Of a stretch of 64,000 nucleotides of DNA, positions 33,341 through 42,106 are shown piece after piece; the first letter of the stretch is position 1, and each line of letters opens with the position of its first letter. The stretch covers positions 1 to 64,000 of the forward strand of contig NZ_JHVC01000018.1 in the NCBI RefSeq assembly GCF_000619945.1, read 5' to 3'. Source of the DNA: Clostridium lundense DSM 17049 (lineage in GTDB: Bacteria > Bacillota > Clostridia > Clostridiales > Clostridiaceae). The notes under the pieces were generated by a model. That model made no database searches. It saw nothing but the letters and a program-made list of their open reading frames with translations, and was not told the DNA's origin. A program made the translations under genes and the position numbers.

Positions 33341-34767
33341 ATAATAATGATTTTAATTTAGAAGAAAAGGATATATATAAATTGTTTAATGGAATAAAAA
33401 TTGAAGAAAGTGAGTTTAATGATATGAATGAAGAAGTAGACCAGATTCAAAAAGAAAGAATAAAGAAAAATTTAAATAAAAGGATAAAAGGTAAAAAAGG
33501 TTCAAAAGCTTTAAAGTATGGCTCTATGGCAGCAGCAATAGGAGTAGCATGTTTCATAGGAATTAAAGCAGCTCCTCCAACTTTTGCAAAGAATATTCCA
33601 GTTTTAAATTCTATAATACAAATGCTAAATAACGAAGGCGGAGATCATGGGGAATATGAAAAATACTCTCAAATTGTAGATAAGAGTGTTACAGATAAGG
33701 GAGTAACTCTTACTATAAACGAAATATTAGCTGATGAGTCAAAACTTGTTATAAGTTATACAATAAAGAGTGATAAAAAAATTAAAGGTTTAGAAGTATT
33801 CCCCTTACAAGGACTTTTAAAAATTAATGGTAAAAATTTTTCTGGTTCTGGAAGTAGTCGAGGAAAGTATATTGATGATTATACCTATGTTGCTAGTGAA
33901 GAGGCAAATATTGATTCATTTAAAGCACCTGAAAAATTTAATGTAGATTTAAATGTTAGTGAGATAGCAAATATAAAAGGTAAGTGGAACTTTGCTTTTA
34001 GTGTATCCAAAGAGGAAATAGCCAAAAGTAGTACTATAATTAAACCAAATAAAAAAGTAAGTTTTCCAGATAGTAATATAACTATAGATAAAGTAGTATT
34101 ATCTCCTATAGGAACTTATATTTTAATAAATGGAGAATTTAAAGATAAAGTGAAAAATAGAAACATACCAGGAGGAGAAATGTTTGAATATAATTATTGG
34201 ATAGCTTATGATGATAAAGGAGTGGAACTTATACCAAAAGGAATTGGTTCTGGAGCAGCTGATTCTTCAAAATTTAGTAGTAAGATGGCTTATACAAAAG
34301 TAAAAGGTATTCCTAAGCATTTAACTATATTGCCTTTAAAATGGGAGTCAGAAGGCGGTGGAGTTGATGAAAATGGTAAAGAAGTACATTTTTCAATAGA
34401 GGAAAGTAAAAGACCTAAGGAAATAAGTAAAATTATAGATGGAAAATATCCAATAGAGCTTTCACAAGGAAAAATGGGAAAACTTATAATAAAGGAAATA
34501 AAAACAGAAAAAGATAAGACTATAGTTAAATTTACTGCGGAAGGTAAAGCACCCTATACTCAAGGAACTAGCCTTTCTATAAAAGATGCATTTGGAAATG
34601 ATGTTAAAATTAAAGATAGTGATATAAGAAAAAATGAAGAAAAACCTAATGAATTCACCATGGAATTTGAACCATTAGATCCTAATAGACAATATAGAGT
34701 ATGCACAGGTGACTTTGCTAATGTTGAAGTGGGAGAAGATTTAAAGTTTAATATTGAGATTAAGTAG
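33337..34767 (+). CDS. DUF4179 domain anti-sigma-type membrane protein
   Basis: A 476-residue protein. A cytoplasmic N-terminus of about 60 residues should hold the sigma factor; one membrane segment follows (about 58-74, GSMAAAIGVACFIGIKA), then the external DUF4179 region (VDKSVTDKGVTLTINEILAD) and a second beta domain of the DUF5643 kind. It starts within the sigma gene (ATGA overlap), implying coupling. It most likely sequesters the sigma factor until an envelope signal releases it, by analogy with this family. Confidence 0.88.
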   Translation: MNNNDFNLEEKDIYKLFNGIKIEESEFNDMNEEVDQIQKERIKKNLNKRIKGKKGSKALKYGSMAAAIGVACFIGIKAAPPTFAKNIPVLNSIIQMLNNEGGDHGEYEKYSQIVDKSVTDKGVTLTINEILADESKLVISYTIKSDKKIKGLEVFPLQGLLKINGKNFSGSGSSRGKYIDDYTYVASEEANIDSFKAPEKFNVDLNVSEIANIKGKWNFAFSVSKEEIAKSSTIIKPNKKVSFPDSNITIDKVVLSPIGTYILINGEFKDKVKNRNIPGGEMFEYNYWIAYDDKGVELIPKGIGSGAADSSKFSSKMAYTKVKGIPKHLTILPLKWESEGGGVDENGKEVHFSIEESKRPKEISKIIDGKYPIELSQGKMGKLIIKEIKTEKDKTIVKFTAEGKAPYTQGTSLSIKDAFGNDVKIKDSDIRKNEEKPNEFTMEFEPLDPNRQYRVCTGDFANVEVGEDLKFNIEIK

Positions 34768-34774
34768 GTAAAAT

Positions 34775-34806
34775 AAAGTACAGATTACAGAGTATAGAGT
34801 ACAGAT
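34775..34806. repeat. dispersed repeat, complement orientation
   Basis: GTACAGATTACAGAGTATAG followed by AGTACAGAT consists of the complements of the CTCTGTAC words seen at 25331 and 35004. Confidence 0.5.
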
Positions 34807-34810
34807 GAGG

Positions 34811-34848
34811 AAGCTTTTCTTCTGTTGACACTACAGAAAAGCTTTAAA
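34811..34848 (+). terminator. terminator-like hairpin after the anti-sigma gene
   Basis: AAGCTTTT pairs with AAAAGCTT and CTGT with ACAG, with a 3-base bulge; the tail is TTAAAAT, so termination may be weak. Confidence 0.5.
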
Positions 34849-34933
34849 ATAATAAAGAATAGATAATAAACAGCTATAGACTATTGTGTTGATAAGCTGA
34901 ATTTTAATAAAGTAAAATTGATTTAATATAAAA

Positions 34934-34980
34934 AACACAAGGATACTGTATGATAAGACATAAGTATCCTTGTGTTCTTT
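34934..34980 (+). terminator. second terminator-like hairpin in the 34768-35202 gap
   Basis: AACACAAGGATACT and AGTATCCTTGTGTT form a 14-pair perfect stem with a 15-base loop, followed by CTTT. No gene lies between it and the previous hairpin. Confidence 0.65.
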
Positions 34981-35003
34981 ACTCTGTATAATTTACAATT
35001 TCT

Positions 35004-35036
35004 TCTGTGCTCTGTGCTCTGTGCTCTGTGCTCTGG
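35004..35036. repeat. short tandem repeat, four units of TCTGTGC
   Basis: Four exact 7-base units at 35004-35031 plus a partial fifth (TCTGG). The same word occurs at 25331-25372. The unit is too short and lacks spacers, so it is not a CRISPR. The surrounding gap 34768-35202 contains two hairpins and no convincing ORF. Confidence 0.85.
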
Positions 35037-35202
35037 AAAAGGTGCTTAGCGCTTTTTCAAGTCATTTGCAATTAAATATTCTTACAATATTGTAATAGTT
35101 TTGTTTTATATGTAAGGGGTTAGTTATTGTTATAAATAATAAATGATATATAATATAAATGTATATATGAAAAATAATTCTTAAATGGAAAAAGGAGACT
35201 TT

Positions 35203-35577
35203 ATGGAAAAGTGTATTATAAATGGACATGAATATAGTAAGATTGAAAAAATTTTAGATGAAAAAAAAGTAAATTTATCAGATATTAAGTTTGGATTTAA
35301 TTTGAAAGGTTTTATGCCTTATGCTCATTGCAAAAAAGCTATTTCTATAAAAGTATATAAATTTGGAGTTTTACTACCTACAATTATATTAGGATTTATA
35401 CCAACTCTTTTAGGTATTATTTTCGAAAATTCTAATTTGGCTGCTATTGGAACCTTAATGATTGCCGTGGGATCAGGAGATTTTATGATATTTTGGATAA
35501 TAAAAAATTTACCTAATGCTGCTTTAGTTAGTGATCATCCAGTAAAGCCTGGTTGTGTTGTCTATATAGAAAATTAA
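35203..35577 (+). CDS. DUF3267-like membrane protein lacking the HExxH motif
   Basis: A 124-residue protein; the ATG at 35203 is preferred because AAAGGAGA lies inside the longer frame that opens at 35185. Two membrane segments (about 58-78 and 83-105). FGFNLKGFMPYAHCKKAISI, GSGDFMIFWIIKNLPNAALV and SDHPVKPGC match the C-terminal half of the putative zincin family DUF3267. The HExxH zinc motif normally ahead of it is missing (HEYSK appears in its place), so it is probably not an active peptidase. Confidence 0.75.
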   Translation: MEKCIINGHEYSKIEKILDEKKVNLSDIKFGFNLKGFMPYAHCKKAISIKVYKFGVLLPTIILGFIPTLLGIIFENSNLAAIGTLMIAVGSGDFMIFWIIKNLPNAALVSDHPVKPGCVVYIEN

Positions 35578-35606
35578 ATTATAGATTTTTATAAAGGGGG
35601 ATAAAA

Positions 35607-36950
35607 ATGAATTTTAAAAGATTATGCTCAAAAGTTATTATAGCAGTATTTATGACTACTGCTATAATAAGTGGAAGTATTTCACAAGTGAAATGTGCAG
35701 AGATGACTGAGGGTAACTTAAAATCCAAGGTAGTACCTTTAAGCACTGTAAAGGCTGGAAATGGATTTCATGATCTTAATTCACTTCAAACTATTTTAAA
35801 GGATAAAAAGATTGTTGCAGTTGGAGAGGCTACTCATGGAACTAAGGAATTTTTTCAAATGAAGCATCGTATGTTTGAGTTTCTAGTAGAAAAAATGGGG
35901 TTTAGATTATTTGGTATAGAAGCAGCCTTTGGAGAATGTAGAGCGATTAATGATTACATTCTTTATGGAAAGGGAAAAGCGGAAGATGTTGTTAAAGGTA
36001 TGGGATTTTGGACTTGGTCAACTAAGGAAGTAGTGGATATGGTACAGTGGATGAGAGCATACAATGAAGATCCTAAACATAAAACTAAAATAAAATTTTA
36101 TGGATTTGATATGCAATCAGCAAATAGAGATAAAGAAATTATATTGAATTATATGAAAAAGGTGGATAATAAATCTTTAAAAAATTATAATGATAGTTTA
36201 GCCAAATTTAATGATTATAACATAGCTTCATTTAATGTAAATGAATTAACCACAATTAAAAATAAAGCTCAGGCATTAGGTACTGATTTTGAAAAGAATA
36301 AAAATCAATATATTTTAAAATCATCAAAAGGTGAATATGAAATTATACAACAGCATTTAAATATTATTAATCAATGTTTAGATTTAACAATAAAAAATAA
36401 GGGATTTATGGCCAATGGTTCAAGGGTTAGAGATTATTATATGGCCCAAAATGTTAAATGGATATTGAATTATGAAAAACAATTTGGAAATGATAAAATA
36501 ATGCTTTGGGCACATAATGGACATGTAGCAAAGAAGTTCCCTAGTTATGTTTCTATGGGACAAAACTTAAAGACAATATTTAAGGATGATGTTTATGTTA
36601 TAGGACAAGAATTTTACAAAGGAAGTTTTAGAGCAGTTCCACATTCAATTTTTCCAACATCAGGCCCCAATAGTAGTAGACTTAAAGAGTTTAATATAGA
36701 AAGCTCTTACTCAAACACATTTGCATATAAACTTGAAAAGGCTAATGTACCATTATATTTCATTGATTTTAAAGAAGCTTCAAAAGACAAGGATATTGAT
36801 AAATGGTTATCTGAAAATCAGCTTGTTCATGAAATAGGAGCAACATATTCACAAATATTTCAAAGTATGTCTTTATGCCCGCAAGTTCCAAAAGAAGCAT
36901 TTGATGGAATCATATTTATAAGGGAAACATCAGCAGCGGTAGGAATATAA
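35607..36950 (+). CDS. exported erythromycin esterase-family protein
   Basis: A 447-residue protein with a signal peptide (about 1-31, ending VKCAE). The erythromycin esterase (EreA/ChaN-like) fold signatures are present: VAVGEATHGTKEFFQMKHRM, FGIEAAFGECRAINDY, GFDMQSANRDKEI, and MLWAHNGHVAK. Genuine Ere enzymes are cytosolic and open macrolide lactones; this copy is secreted, which argues for another substrate, perhaps a cell envelope ester. No resistance claim is made. RBS AAGGGGG. Confidence 0.9.
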   Translation: MNFKRLCSKVIIAVFMTTAIISGSISQVKCAEMTEGNLKSKVVPLSTVKAGNGFHDLNSLQTILKDKKIVAVGEATHGTKEFFQMKHRMFEFLVEKMGFRLFGIEAAFGECRAINDYILYGKGKAEDVVKGMGFWTWSTKEVVDMVQWMRAYNEDPKHKTKIKFYGFDMQSANRDKEIILNYMKKVDNKSLKNYNDSLAKFNDYNIASFNVNELTTIKNKAQALGTDFEKNKNQYILKSSKGEYEIIQQHLNIINQCLDLTIKNKGFMANGSRVRDYYMAQNVKWILNYEKQFGNDKIMLWAHNGHVAKKFPSYVSMGQNLKTIFKDDVYVIGQEFYKGSFRAVPHSIFPTSGPNSSRLKEFNIESSYSNTFAYKLEKANVPLYFIDFKEASKDKDIDKWLSENQLVHEIGATYSQIFQSMSLCPQVPKEAFDGIIFIRETSAAVGI

Positions 36951-36975
36951 AAAAGTGCTATAAAGCACTTTTTTA
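36950..36975 (+). terminator. bidirectional terminator
   Basis: AAAAAGTGCT and AGCACTTTTTT form a 10-pair stem with a 4-base loop between two convergent genes. Confidence 0.85.
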
Positions 36976-38229
36976 TATTTTGCTTATAGCTTTTGTTTTT
37001 TGTATAGCAGTATAAGCATTTACTAGTCCATAGCCAGAATAAATATCTTTACCTTTGGTTAAAATGTCTTTTGAGCTATTTTCTAGTAAAGATTTTATTT
37101 GTGCTGGAGAAAGGGTTGGATTTTCAGCCTTAATAATAGCTGCTATGCCTGATACTATTGGCGCAGACATACTAGTTCCATCCCAAGCCTCATAGTTTCC
37201 ATTTGGAACAGTACTTAGTACTCTTACTCCAGGAGAAGCAACTTCTATGTTTGAGCCATAATTTGAAAAGGCAGCCTTTCTTAATCTAGTGTCTACTGCT
37301 GAAACAGTAAAAGATTCTTTATCTCCAGCAGGAGTATATATATTACAATCGGTATTATCATTTCCAGCTGCAGCTACAGTAAATACACCTTTATCTTGTG
37401 CATAAATAAGAGCATTTTCTATGTCTGTATTCTTATCAACACATCCAAAGCTTAAATTAATTATATCTGCCCCTTGGTCTGTGGCATATCTTATTCCTTT
37501 AGCAATAATATCTGAATCCCCTTCACCATTTTTATTAAGAACTTTTATAGGGATAATCTTAACGTCTAATGTACCAACAATACCACATATACCTTGTTTA
37601 TTATTAGCTTCAGCGGCTATAATTCCAGATACATGAGTTCCATGTCCATTATCATCAATAGGGTCACTATCTTCATTTACAAAGTCATAGCCTAAATTTT
37701 TTAATACTCTATTTTTTAAATCAGGATGATTATAATCTATACCAGTATCTAATACAGCAACTTTTATTTCTCTTTTTTGACTTACTAATGTCCAGGCTTT
37801 TTCACTTTGTGTAGCTGTAATAGCCCATTGGTACTTGTAGCCAGGATCATTTATTTTTGCATTTTGCTGTGGATTTATATCTGGAATTTTAAAATCCTTT
37901 TTGATTGGTAATCTTTCAATAGGTTTAATTATTTTTATAGGGGTTGGATTTTGAATTTTTGTTATTCCTTTTAAGTTTCGTATTTGTTTTTCTAATGAAT
38001 TATTAGAAACAAACATGTACTTTCCGTTTTGAAGTTGAACAATTTCTACATCCTTAATTGAATTTCTTAGATTACTTGTAGTTCTTTTATTCATAGCTTG
38101 TACTGTTGTTTTGTCTTTAATATCATTTGTATTTCTTTCTTCAATTGATATTAATTTTTTACTAGAGTACCCGGCAAGTATTATTGATAATGTAGCCATA
38201 CAAATTATTGTTTTATTGAGCTTCATCAT
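36973..38229 (-). CDS. S8 family subtilisin-like serine peptidase
   Basis: A 418-residue exported protease. The signal segment (about 6-22) is followed by an 80-residue propeptide and a complete S8 domain with the triad Asp in VAVLDTGIDYNHPDL, His in DDNGHGTHVSGI and Ser in WDGTSMSAPIVSG; AAAGNDNTD holds the oxyanion Asn. This is the fervidolysin/subtilisin type. AAAGGGGG lies before the ATG at 38229 (a second ATG follows at once). Confidence 0.95.
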   Translation of the reverse strand: MMKLNKTIICMATLSIILAGYSSKKLISIEERNTNDIKDKTTVQAMNKRTTSNLRNSIKDVEIVQLQNGKYMFVSNNSLEKQIRNLKGITKIQNPTPIKIIKPIERLPIKKDFKIPDINPQQNAKINDPGYKYQWAITATQSEKAWTLVSQKREIKVAVLDTGIDYNHPDLKNRVLKNLGYDFVNEDSDPIDDNGHGTHVSGIIAAEANNKQGICGIVGTLDVKIIPIKVLNKNGEGDSDIIAKGIRYATDQGADIINLSFGCVDKNTDIENALIYAQDKGVFTVAAAGNDNTDCNIYTPAGDKESFTVSAVDTRLRKAAFSNYGSNIEVASPGVRVLSTVPNGNYEAWDGTSMSAPIVSGIAAIIKAENPTLSPAQIKSLLENSSKDILTKGKDIYSGYGLVNAYTAIQKTKAISKI

Positions 38230-38481
38230 ATATGACCCCCTTTAATTATATATTTTTAAACTAAACAAATTGTATTAAATTAATCGTTTATTCGACATTA
38301 TTTTTAAGTGTTAAGTTGTTAAAAATATATTAATTTATAGAATATACTTTTCAAATTAAATAAGTTCCTTAATAATCTTAAGAAAGATTTAAGGAAACTA
38401 CTAAGGGATTGGAAATAGTTTTTTTATACGTTGTGCTATAATATTCATAGCTAAATTTTTCGGGGAGAAAGGTGAAGAAAA

Positions 38482-40047
38482 TTGGGTAAAAGAGACGTTT
38501 TACGAATTATAAGAAAAGACTATGAAGAAGGCATTGAAAAGAAAAGAAATTTTAAAAATATAAAAAAGTTTTTCGATATGAGTAAAAAAGAAGAGTATAC
38601 CATTGATGATGAAACTTGGAGTGATATGGATATAGATAGGGTCTATGGAAAGATAGACAGAAGCTATACTACATTAGGTGAAGCAGCTTTATACTATATG
38701 TTAAGAAATCCATTAAGAGATGAGGAAAAGTTAAAGAATAGAGACAAGTTAATTCAAGAACTTAAAAGTGATGAGAAATTAAGAGAAAATCTTTCATACA
38801 TATTCTTTAAGTTAGGAAGTGACCCGAAGAATACCTTTTTAGATATGATAGAAAGTGAGCTTGTAGTAAATAAATTTAAATATTATGTATATACCTTATT
38901 AGGTAAGGTATTCCCTATAATAGCTATTATTTTAACTATAATTTTTGGTGAAAGCTATGTGCCAATGATTTTCGTAGCTGCTGCTTTAAATATGATTATA
39001 AATCATAGAGAGAGAAATACAATTAAATCTAGAGGAATAGTATATTTAAGAGATATCATAAAGTCAGCTAAGAAAATATGCAGTACAAAAAATACTTCAA
39101 TTAAAGGGTATACAGATGAAATAACAAGTAATCTTAAACATGTTAAGGATATAGACAGAAGTACATTTTTAATAGGAATTATAAATATATGGGGAGGATT
39201 TTTTGAAGTTATTTCATTGTTATTTCTTGTGGAAGAGTGTGCTTATTATAAAGTATCAGGTGTTTTAAGAGAAAAAAAGGAATATTTAATGAACATATTT
39301 TATATTGTAGGGGAACTAGAGGCAATACTATCTATGTCTGCCTACCAAAGTAGTTTAAAACAACCTTATGTAAAGCCAAAATTTATAAATGAAGTTTCAC
39401 TAAATATTAAGGAAGGAGTACATCCACTATTAGATAATCCAGTAGCAAATTCTATATCTATTAAAGACAAGGGCATAGTACTTACAGGTACAAATATGTC
39501 TGGTAAATCAACTTTTTTGAGAATGTTAGGGATAAATATACTATTTGCACAAACCTTTTATTTTGCATTAGCTAAGGAGTATGAAGCTCCGTTTTTTAAT
39601 ATAGTATCATCAATTAGTCCTAATGATGATTTAGCAAAAGGAAAAAGTTATTATATGGCTGAAGCAGAAGGAATACTTAGAATAGTTAATGCTTTAAAAA
39701 AGGAATTACCTGTATTTTGTCCAATAGATGAAATATTTAGAGGAACCAACCCTATAGAGAGAATAGCTATGTCAGCAGAGATACTATCATACTTAAATAA
39801 TGGAAGAACTATTTCAATTGTAGCTACACATGATAGAGAATTAGTAGATATTTTAAAGGATACTTATGAATTCTATTATTTTAGTGAGGATGTTAATAGT
39901 AACGATGGATTAACTTTTGATTATAAACTTAAAGTTGGAGTTTCACAAACAAGAAATGCAATAAGGCTTTTAGAGTATATTGGATATCCAAAAGAGGTAA
40001 CAGAAAAGGCATATAAAAGAGCAGAAACTATTAAAGGATTTATTTAG
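38482..40047 (+). CDS. membrane-associated MutS-domain ATPase
   Basis: A 521-residue protein starting at TTG 38482. The C-terminal 200 residues form a MutS-type ABC ATPase: Walker A GTNMSGKST, Walker B region FCPIDEIFRGTNPIERIA, ISIVATHDRELV. The N-terminal mismatch-recognition and connector domains are absent; instead a core/lever-like helical region carries hydrophobic segments near 135-175 and 230-252. This fits the MutS-related membrane group found in Firmicutes, whose role is unknown and probably not classical mismatch repair. Confidence 0.88.
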   Translation: MGKRDVLRIIRKDYEEGIEKKRNFKNIKKFFDMSKKEEYTIDDETWSDMDIDRVYGKIDRSYTTLGEAALYYMLRNPLRDEEKLKNRDKLIQELKSDEKLRENLSYIFFKLGSDPKNTFLDMIESELVVNKFKYYVYTLLGKVFPIIAIILTIIFGESYVPMIFVAAALNMIINHRERNTIKSRGIVYLRDIIKSAKKICSTKNTSIKGYTDEITSNLKHVKDIDRSTFLIGIINIWGGFFEVISLLFLVEECAYYKVSGVLREKKEYLMNIFYIVGELEAILSMSAYQSSLKQPYVKPKFINEVSLNIKEGVHPLLDNPVANSISIKDKGIVLTGTNMSGKSTFLRMLGINILFAQTFYFALAKEYEAPFFNIVSSISPNDDLAKGKSYYMAEAEGILRIVNALKKELPVFCPIDEIFRGTNPIERIAMSAEILSYLNNGRTISIVATHDRELVDILKDTYEFYYFSEDVNSNDGLTFDYKLKVGVSQTRNAIRLLEYIGYPKEVTEKAYKRAETIKGFI

Positions 40048-40051
40048 TGCT

Positions 40052-40447
40052 ATGAGGTATGAACGTAATAGATTATTATATGGAATTATGACAATAATTG
40101 TGGTTGCGTTAGGACTATATTCAAGAAGAATATCTTATGCCATACCTGACTTTTTAAATACATATTTAGGTGATGCTTTATGGGCTTTAATGATTTTTGT
40201 TTTTATTGGATTTATTTTTAAAGTTATGGATACAAAGAGAGTTGCACTAATAGCAATATTATTTTGCTACTCCATTGAATTAAGCCAATTGTATCATGCT
40301 AGTTGGATAGATAATATAAGAAAAACAACTTTAGGTGGGTTAATATTAGGATATGGATTTTTATGGAGTGATTTATTGGCTTATGCTATAGGGATTGGCA
40401 TAGGTATGATTATTGAAATTTTATATAAAACCCTTAGAGATAAATAA
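40052..40447 (+). CDS. DUF2809 membrane protein
   Basis: A 131-residue protein with four membrane segments. GLYSRRISYAIPDFLNTYLGDALWALMIF is characteristic (shown family match: YSRR then PxFLxxYLGDALWA), with ELSQLYHASWIDNIR later. DUF2809 is of unknown role. It starts 4 bases after the MutS-like gene, so they are probably co-transcribed. Confidence 0.85.
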   Translation: MRYERNRLLYGIMTIIVVALGLYSRRISYAIPDFLNTYLGDALWALMIFVFIGFIFKVMDTKRVALIAILFCYSIELSQLYHASWIDNIRKTTLGGLILGYGFLWSDLLAYAIGIGIGMIIEILYKTLRDK

Positions 40448-40515
40448 AAGATTAAAAAATATACTAGTTAATTTAATATTTTATAATAAGCTTAAGCAAA
40501 GAAAGGGATTTAGAA

Positions 40516-41103
40516 ATGAAAGAAAATATTAAAAATAAACTTAAAGATAAAAATTTTAATAAAAAAAGAAAAATAGCTGTGGGAGTAGCAGTATTTTTAG
40601 GAATAACATTTATGAGTCCATTTGTTAGAAAGAATGTTTTAGCTAATATTAAATTATTAGGAATTAGTATAGAAGAATTTATTCAAAATAAAAGCAGTAC
40701 ACTTAAAGATTATAAAACTGTAATAGAAAAAGATGTTAAGCAAAATGATGTTTCAATAAAATTAAATGAATTTATATTAGATGGTAATCAAGTTGTAATA
40801 AGTAGCACTATTAATTCTGATAAAGTAAAGTGGAAAGAGTCAGCAGTTGTGCTATCACCACAGATTTATATAAACGATAAAAATATTATGGCAGCTGGTG
40901 GAGGTGGAAGCTCTAAACAGAAGAAGATAGACGATTCTACCTGCAGTTTCCGTAACTTTTTAATATTAAATGATAAAGATTTAGCAAATTTGAAAGGTAA
41001 TCTCCATGTGAAAATTGTATATGATACCATTTTTAATGGAAGAGATGAATTAAAAGGTAATTGGGCCTTTGAATTTAATTATAATAAAGATAACATGAGA
41101 TAG
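40516..41103 (+). CDS. short DUF4179 protein without a partner sigma factor
   Basis: A 195-residue protein. A short basic N-terminus, one membrane segment (about 20-38, IAVGVAVFLGITFMSPFV) and a DUF4179-like external region (VIEKDVKQNDVSIKLNEFIL) ending at GNWAFEFNYNKDNMR. The same region in the 476-residue homolog at 33337 continues for another 230 residues, so this copy lacks the C-terminal half and the usual sigma-binding N-terminus. No sigma gene lies nearby. It may be a remnant. Confidence 0.75.
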   Translation: MKENIKNKLKDKNFNKKRKIAVGVAVFLGITFMSPFVRKNVLANIKLLGISIEEFIQNKSSTLKDYKTVIEKDVKQNDVSIKLNEFILDGNQVVISSTINSDKVKWKESAVVLSPQIYINDKNIMAAGGGGSSKQKKIDDSTCSFRNFLILNDKDLANLKGNLHVKIVYDTIFNGRDELKGNWAFEFNYNKDNMR

Positions 41104-41123
41104 TTAATAAATTCATATTAAGG

Positions 41124-41152
41124 TTGACAAAGGAAAATGTAAGTGATATTTT
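41124..41152 (+). promoter_or_regulatory. sigma-A promoter of the FMN riboswitch transcript
   Basis: TTGACA (41124-41129), 17-base spacer, TATTTT (41147-41152), placing the start just before the riboswitch. Confidence 0.75.
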
Positions 41153-41172
41153 AGTAATGAAGTTATATAAAG

Positions 41173-41283
41173 TATCCTTCGGGGTTGGGTGAAATTCCCT
41201 ATCGGCGGTATAGCCCGCAAGCCATAAGGCAGATTCGGTTAAATTCCGAAGCCGACAGTATAGTCTGGATGAAAGAAGGTGAA
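41173..41283 (+). promoter_or_regulatory. FMN riboswitch (RFN element)
   Basis: The RFN landmarks appear in order: ATCCTTCGGGGTTGGGTGAA, CCCTATCGGCGGTA, AGCCCGCAAGCC, GGCAGATTCGGTTAAATTCC, GAAGCCGACAGTATAGTCTG, GATGAAAGAAGGT. A terminator 55 bases downstream serves as the expression platform: FMN bound means transcription stops. Confidence 0.97.
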
Positions 41284-41337
41284 TGAGTGTTATGTGCTTA
41301 TTTTTAAATTTGTGCTATGCTTGTTTTGTTTGTAGTT

Positions 41338-41371
41338 CCCCCTAAGAATATTTAGGGGGTTTTAATTTTTT
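41338..41371 (+). terminator. terminator of the FMN riboswitch
   Basis: CCCCCTAA and TTAGGGGG with a 6-base loop, followed by TTTTAATTTTTT, ahead of the riboflavin transporter gene. Confidence 0.9.
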
Positions 41372-41458
41372 GAATAAAACAGTATTAAAAAATTATTTTA
41401 TATAAAACTCCATAGATTTTTATATAACTCTAATCTTAGGTAATTAGGAGTGATTTTT

Positions 41459-42025
41459 ATGAAAAGTAAAACAAACAAGATAGTGAAAATGGCAATGTTG
41501 TGTGCATTATCAATTGTACTTATGTTATTAATAAGATTTCCCATTATTCCAGCAGCCCCATACTTAGAGTATGAACCTGCTGATGTACCAATATTAGTTG
41601 GAGGATTTTTATATGGACCGATATCAGCTTTAATATTAACTGTAGCTGTATCATTAATTCAATCACTTACTGTAAGTGCTTCAAGTGGGTGGGTTGGTTT
41701 TATTATGCATATAATATCAACTGGAACCTTTGTATTGGTTGCAAGTTTTATTTATAAAAAGTTCCATACAAATTTAGGCGCAACTATAGCTTTGATTTTA
41801 GGTTGTATATGCATGACTCTTATTGCAATACCTTTAAATTTATTTTTTACAGTACGATTTTGGGGTATTCCACATAAAGTAGTAGTAAACATGATTCCAA
41901 CAGTGATTATACCATTCAATTTGATTAAATCAGGAATTAATTCTGTTGCTACAATAGTTGTTTATAAAGCAATAGAGCGTATAATTTCTGTTGATAAACC
42001 ATTTAATAAACAGATAGGCAATTAG
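41459..42025 (+). CDS. ribU: riboflavin ECF transporter S component
   Basis: A 188-residue membrane protein with six segments. AMLCALSIVLMLLIRFPIIP and YEPADVPILVGGFLYGP are the RibU signatures. The frame opens at GTG 41450, but TTAGGAG overlaps that codon, so the ATG at 41459 is the start. It binds riboflavin and works with the shared EcfA/A'/T energising module encoded elsewhere. The upstream FMN riboswitch and terminator confirm the substrate class. Confidence 0.95.
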   Translation: MKSKTNKIVKMAMLCALSIVLMLLIRFPIIPAAPYLEYEPADVPILVGGFLYGPISALILTVAVSLIQSLTVSASSGWVGFIMHIISTGTFVLVASFIYKKFHTNLGATIALILGCICMTLIAIPLNLFFTVRFWGIPHKVVVNMIPTVIIPFNLIKSGINSVATIVVYKAIERIISVDKPFNKQIGN

Positions 42026-42061
42026 CATTATATTAAATATAATATTTTATTCAAATAACAT

Positions 42062-42090
42062 AAAAGCTCTGGACTAGTCCAGAGCTTTTA
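42062..42090 (+). terminator. bidirectional terminator
   Basis: AAAAGCTCTGGACTAGTCCAGAGCTTTT-type perfect palindrome (arms AAAAGCTCTGGAC and GTCCAGAGCTTTT) between convergent ribU and lysE-type genes. Confidence 0.88.
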
Positions 42091-42106
42091 ATAAATTGCA
42101 GGGTAA

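Noticed and set aside
35004..35036. Tandem TCTGTGC units as a CRISPR array
   Set aside because: Units are 7 bases, directly adjacent, without spacers, and no cas gene is present.
34768..35202. Possible gene in the gap between the anti-sigma and DUF3267 genes
   Set aside because: Only hairpins, short repeats and very short open frames without RBS were found.
35607..36950. Macrolide resistance gene
   Set aside because: The fold is shared with many non-resistance proteins and this one is exported, unlike Ere enzymes.
38341..38400. Imperfect palindrome (TTCCTT...AAGGAA) upstream of the subtilase and MutS-like genes
   Set aside because: Pairing is weak and interrupted; it could be an operator, but nothing supports it over chance.
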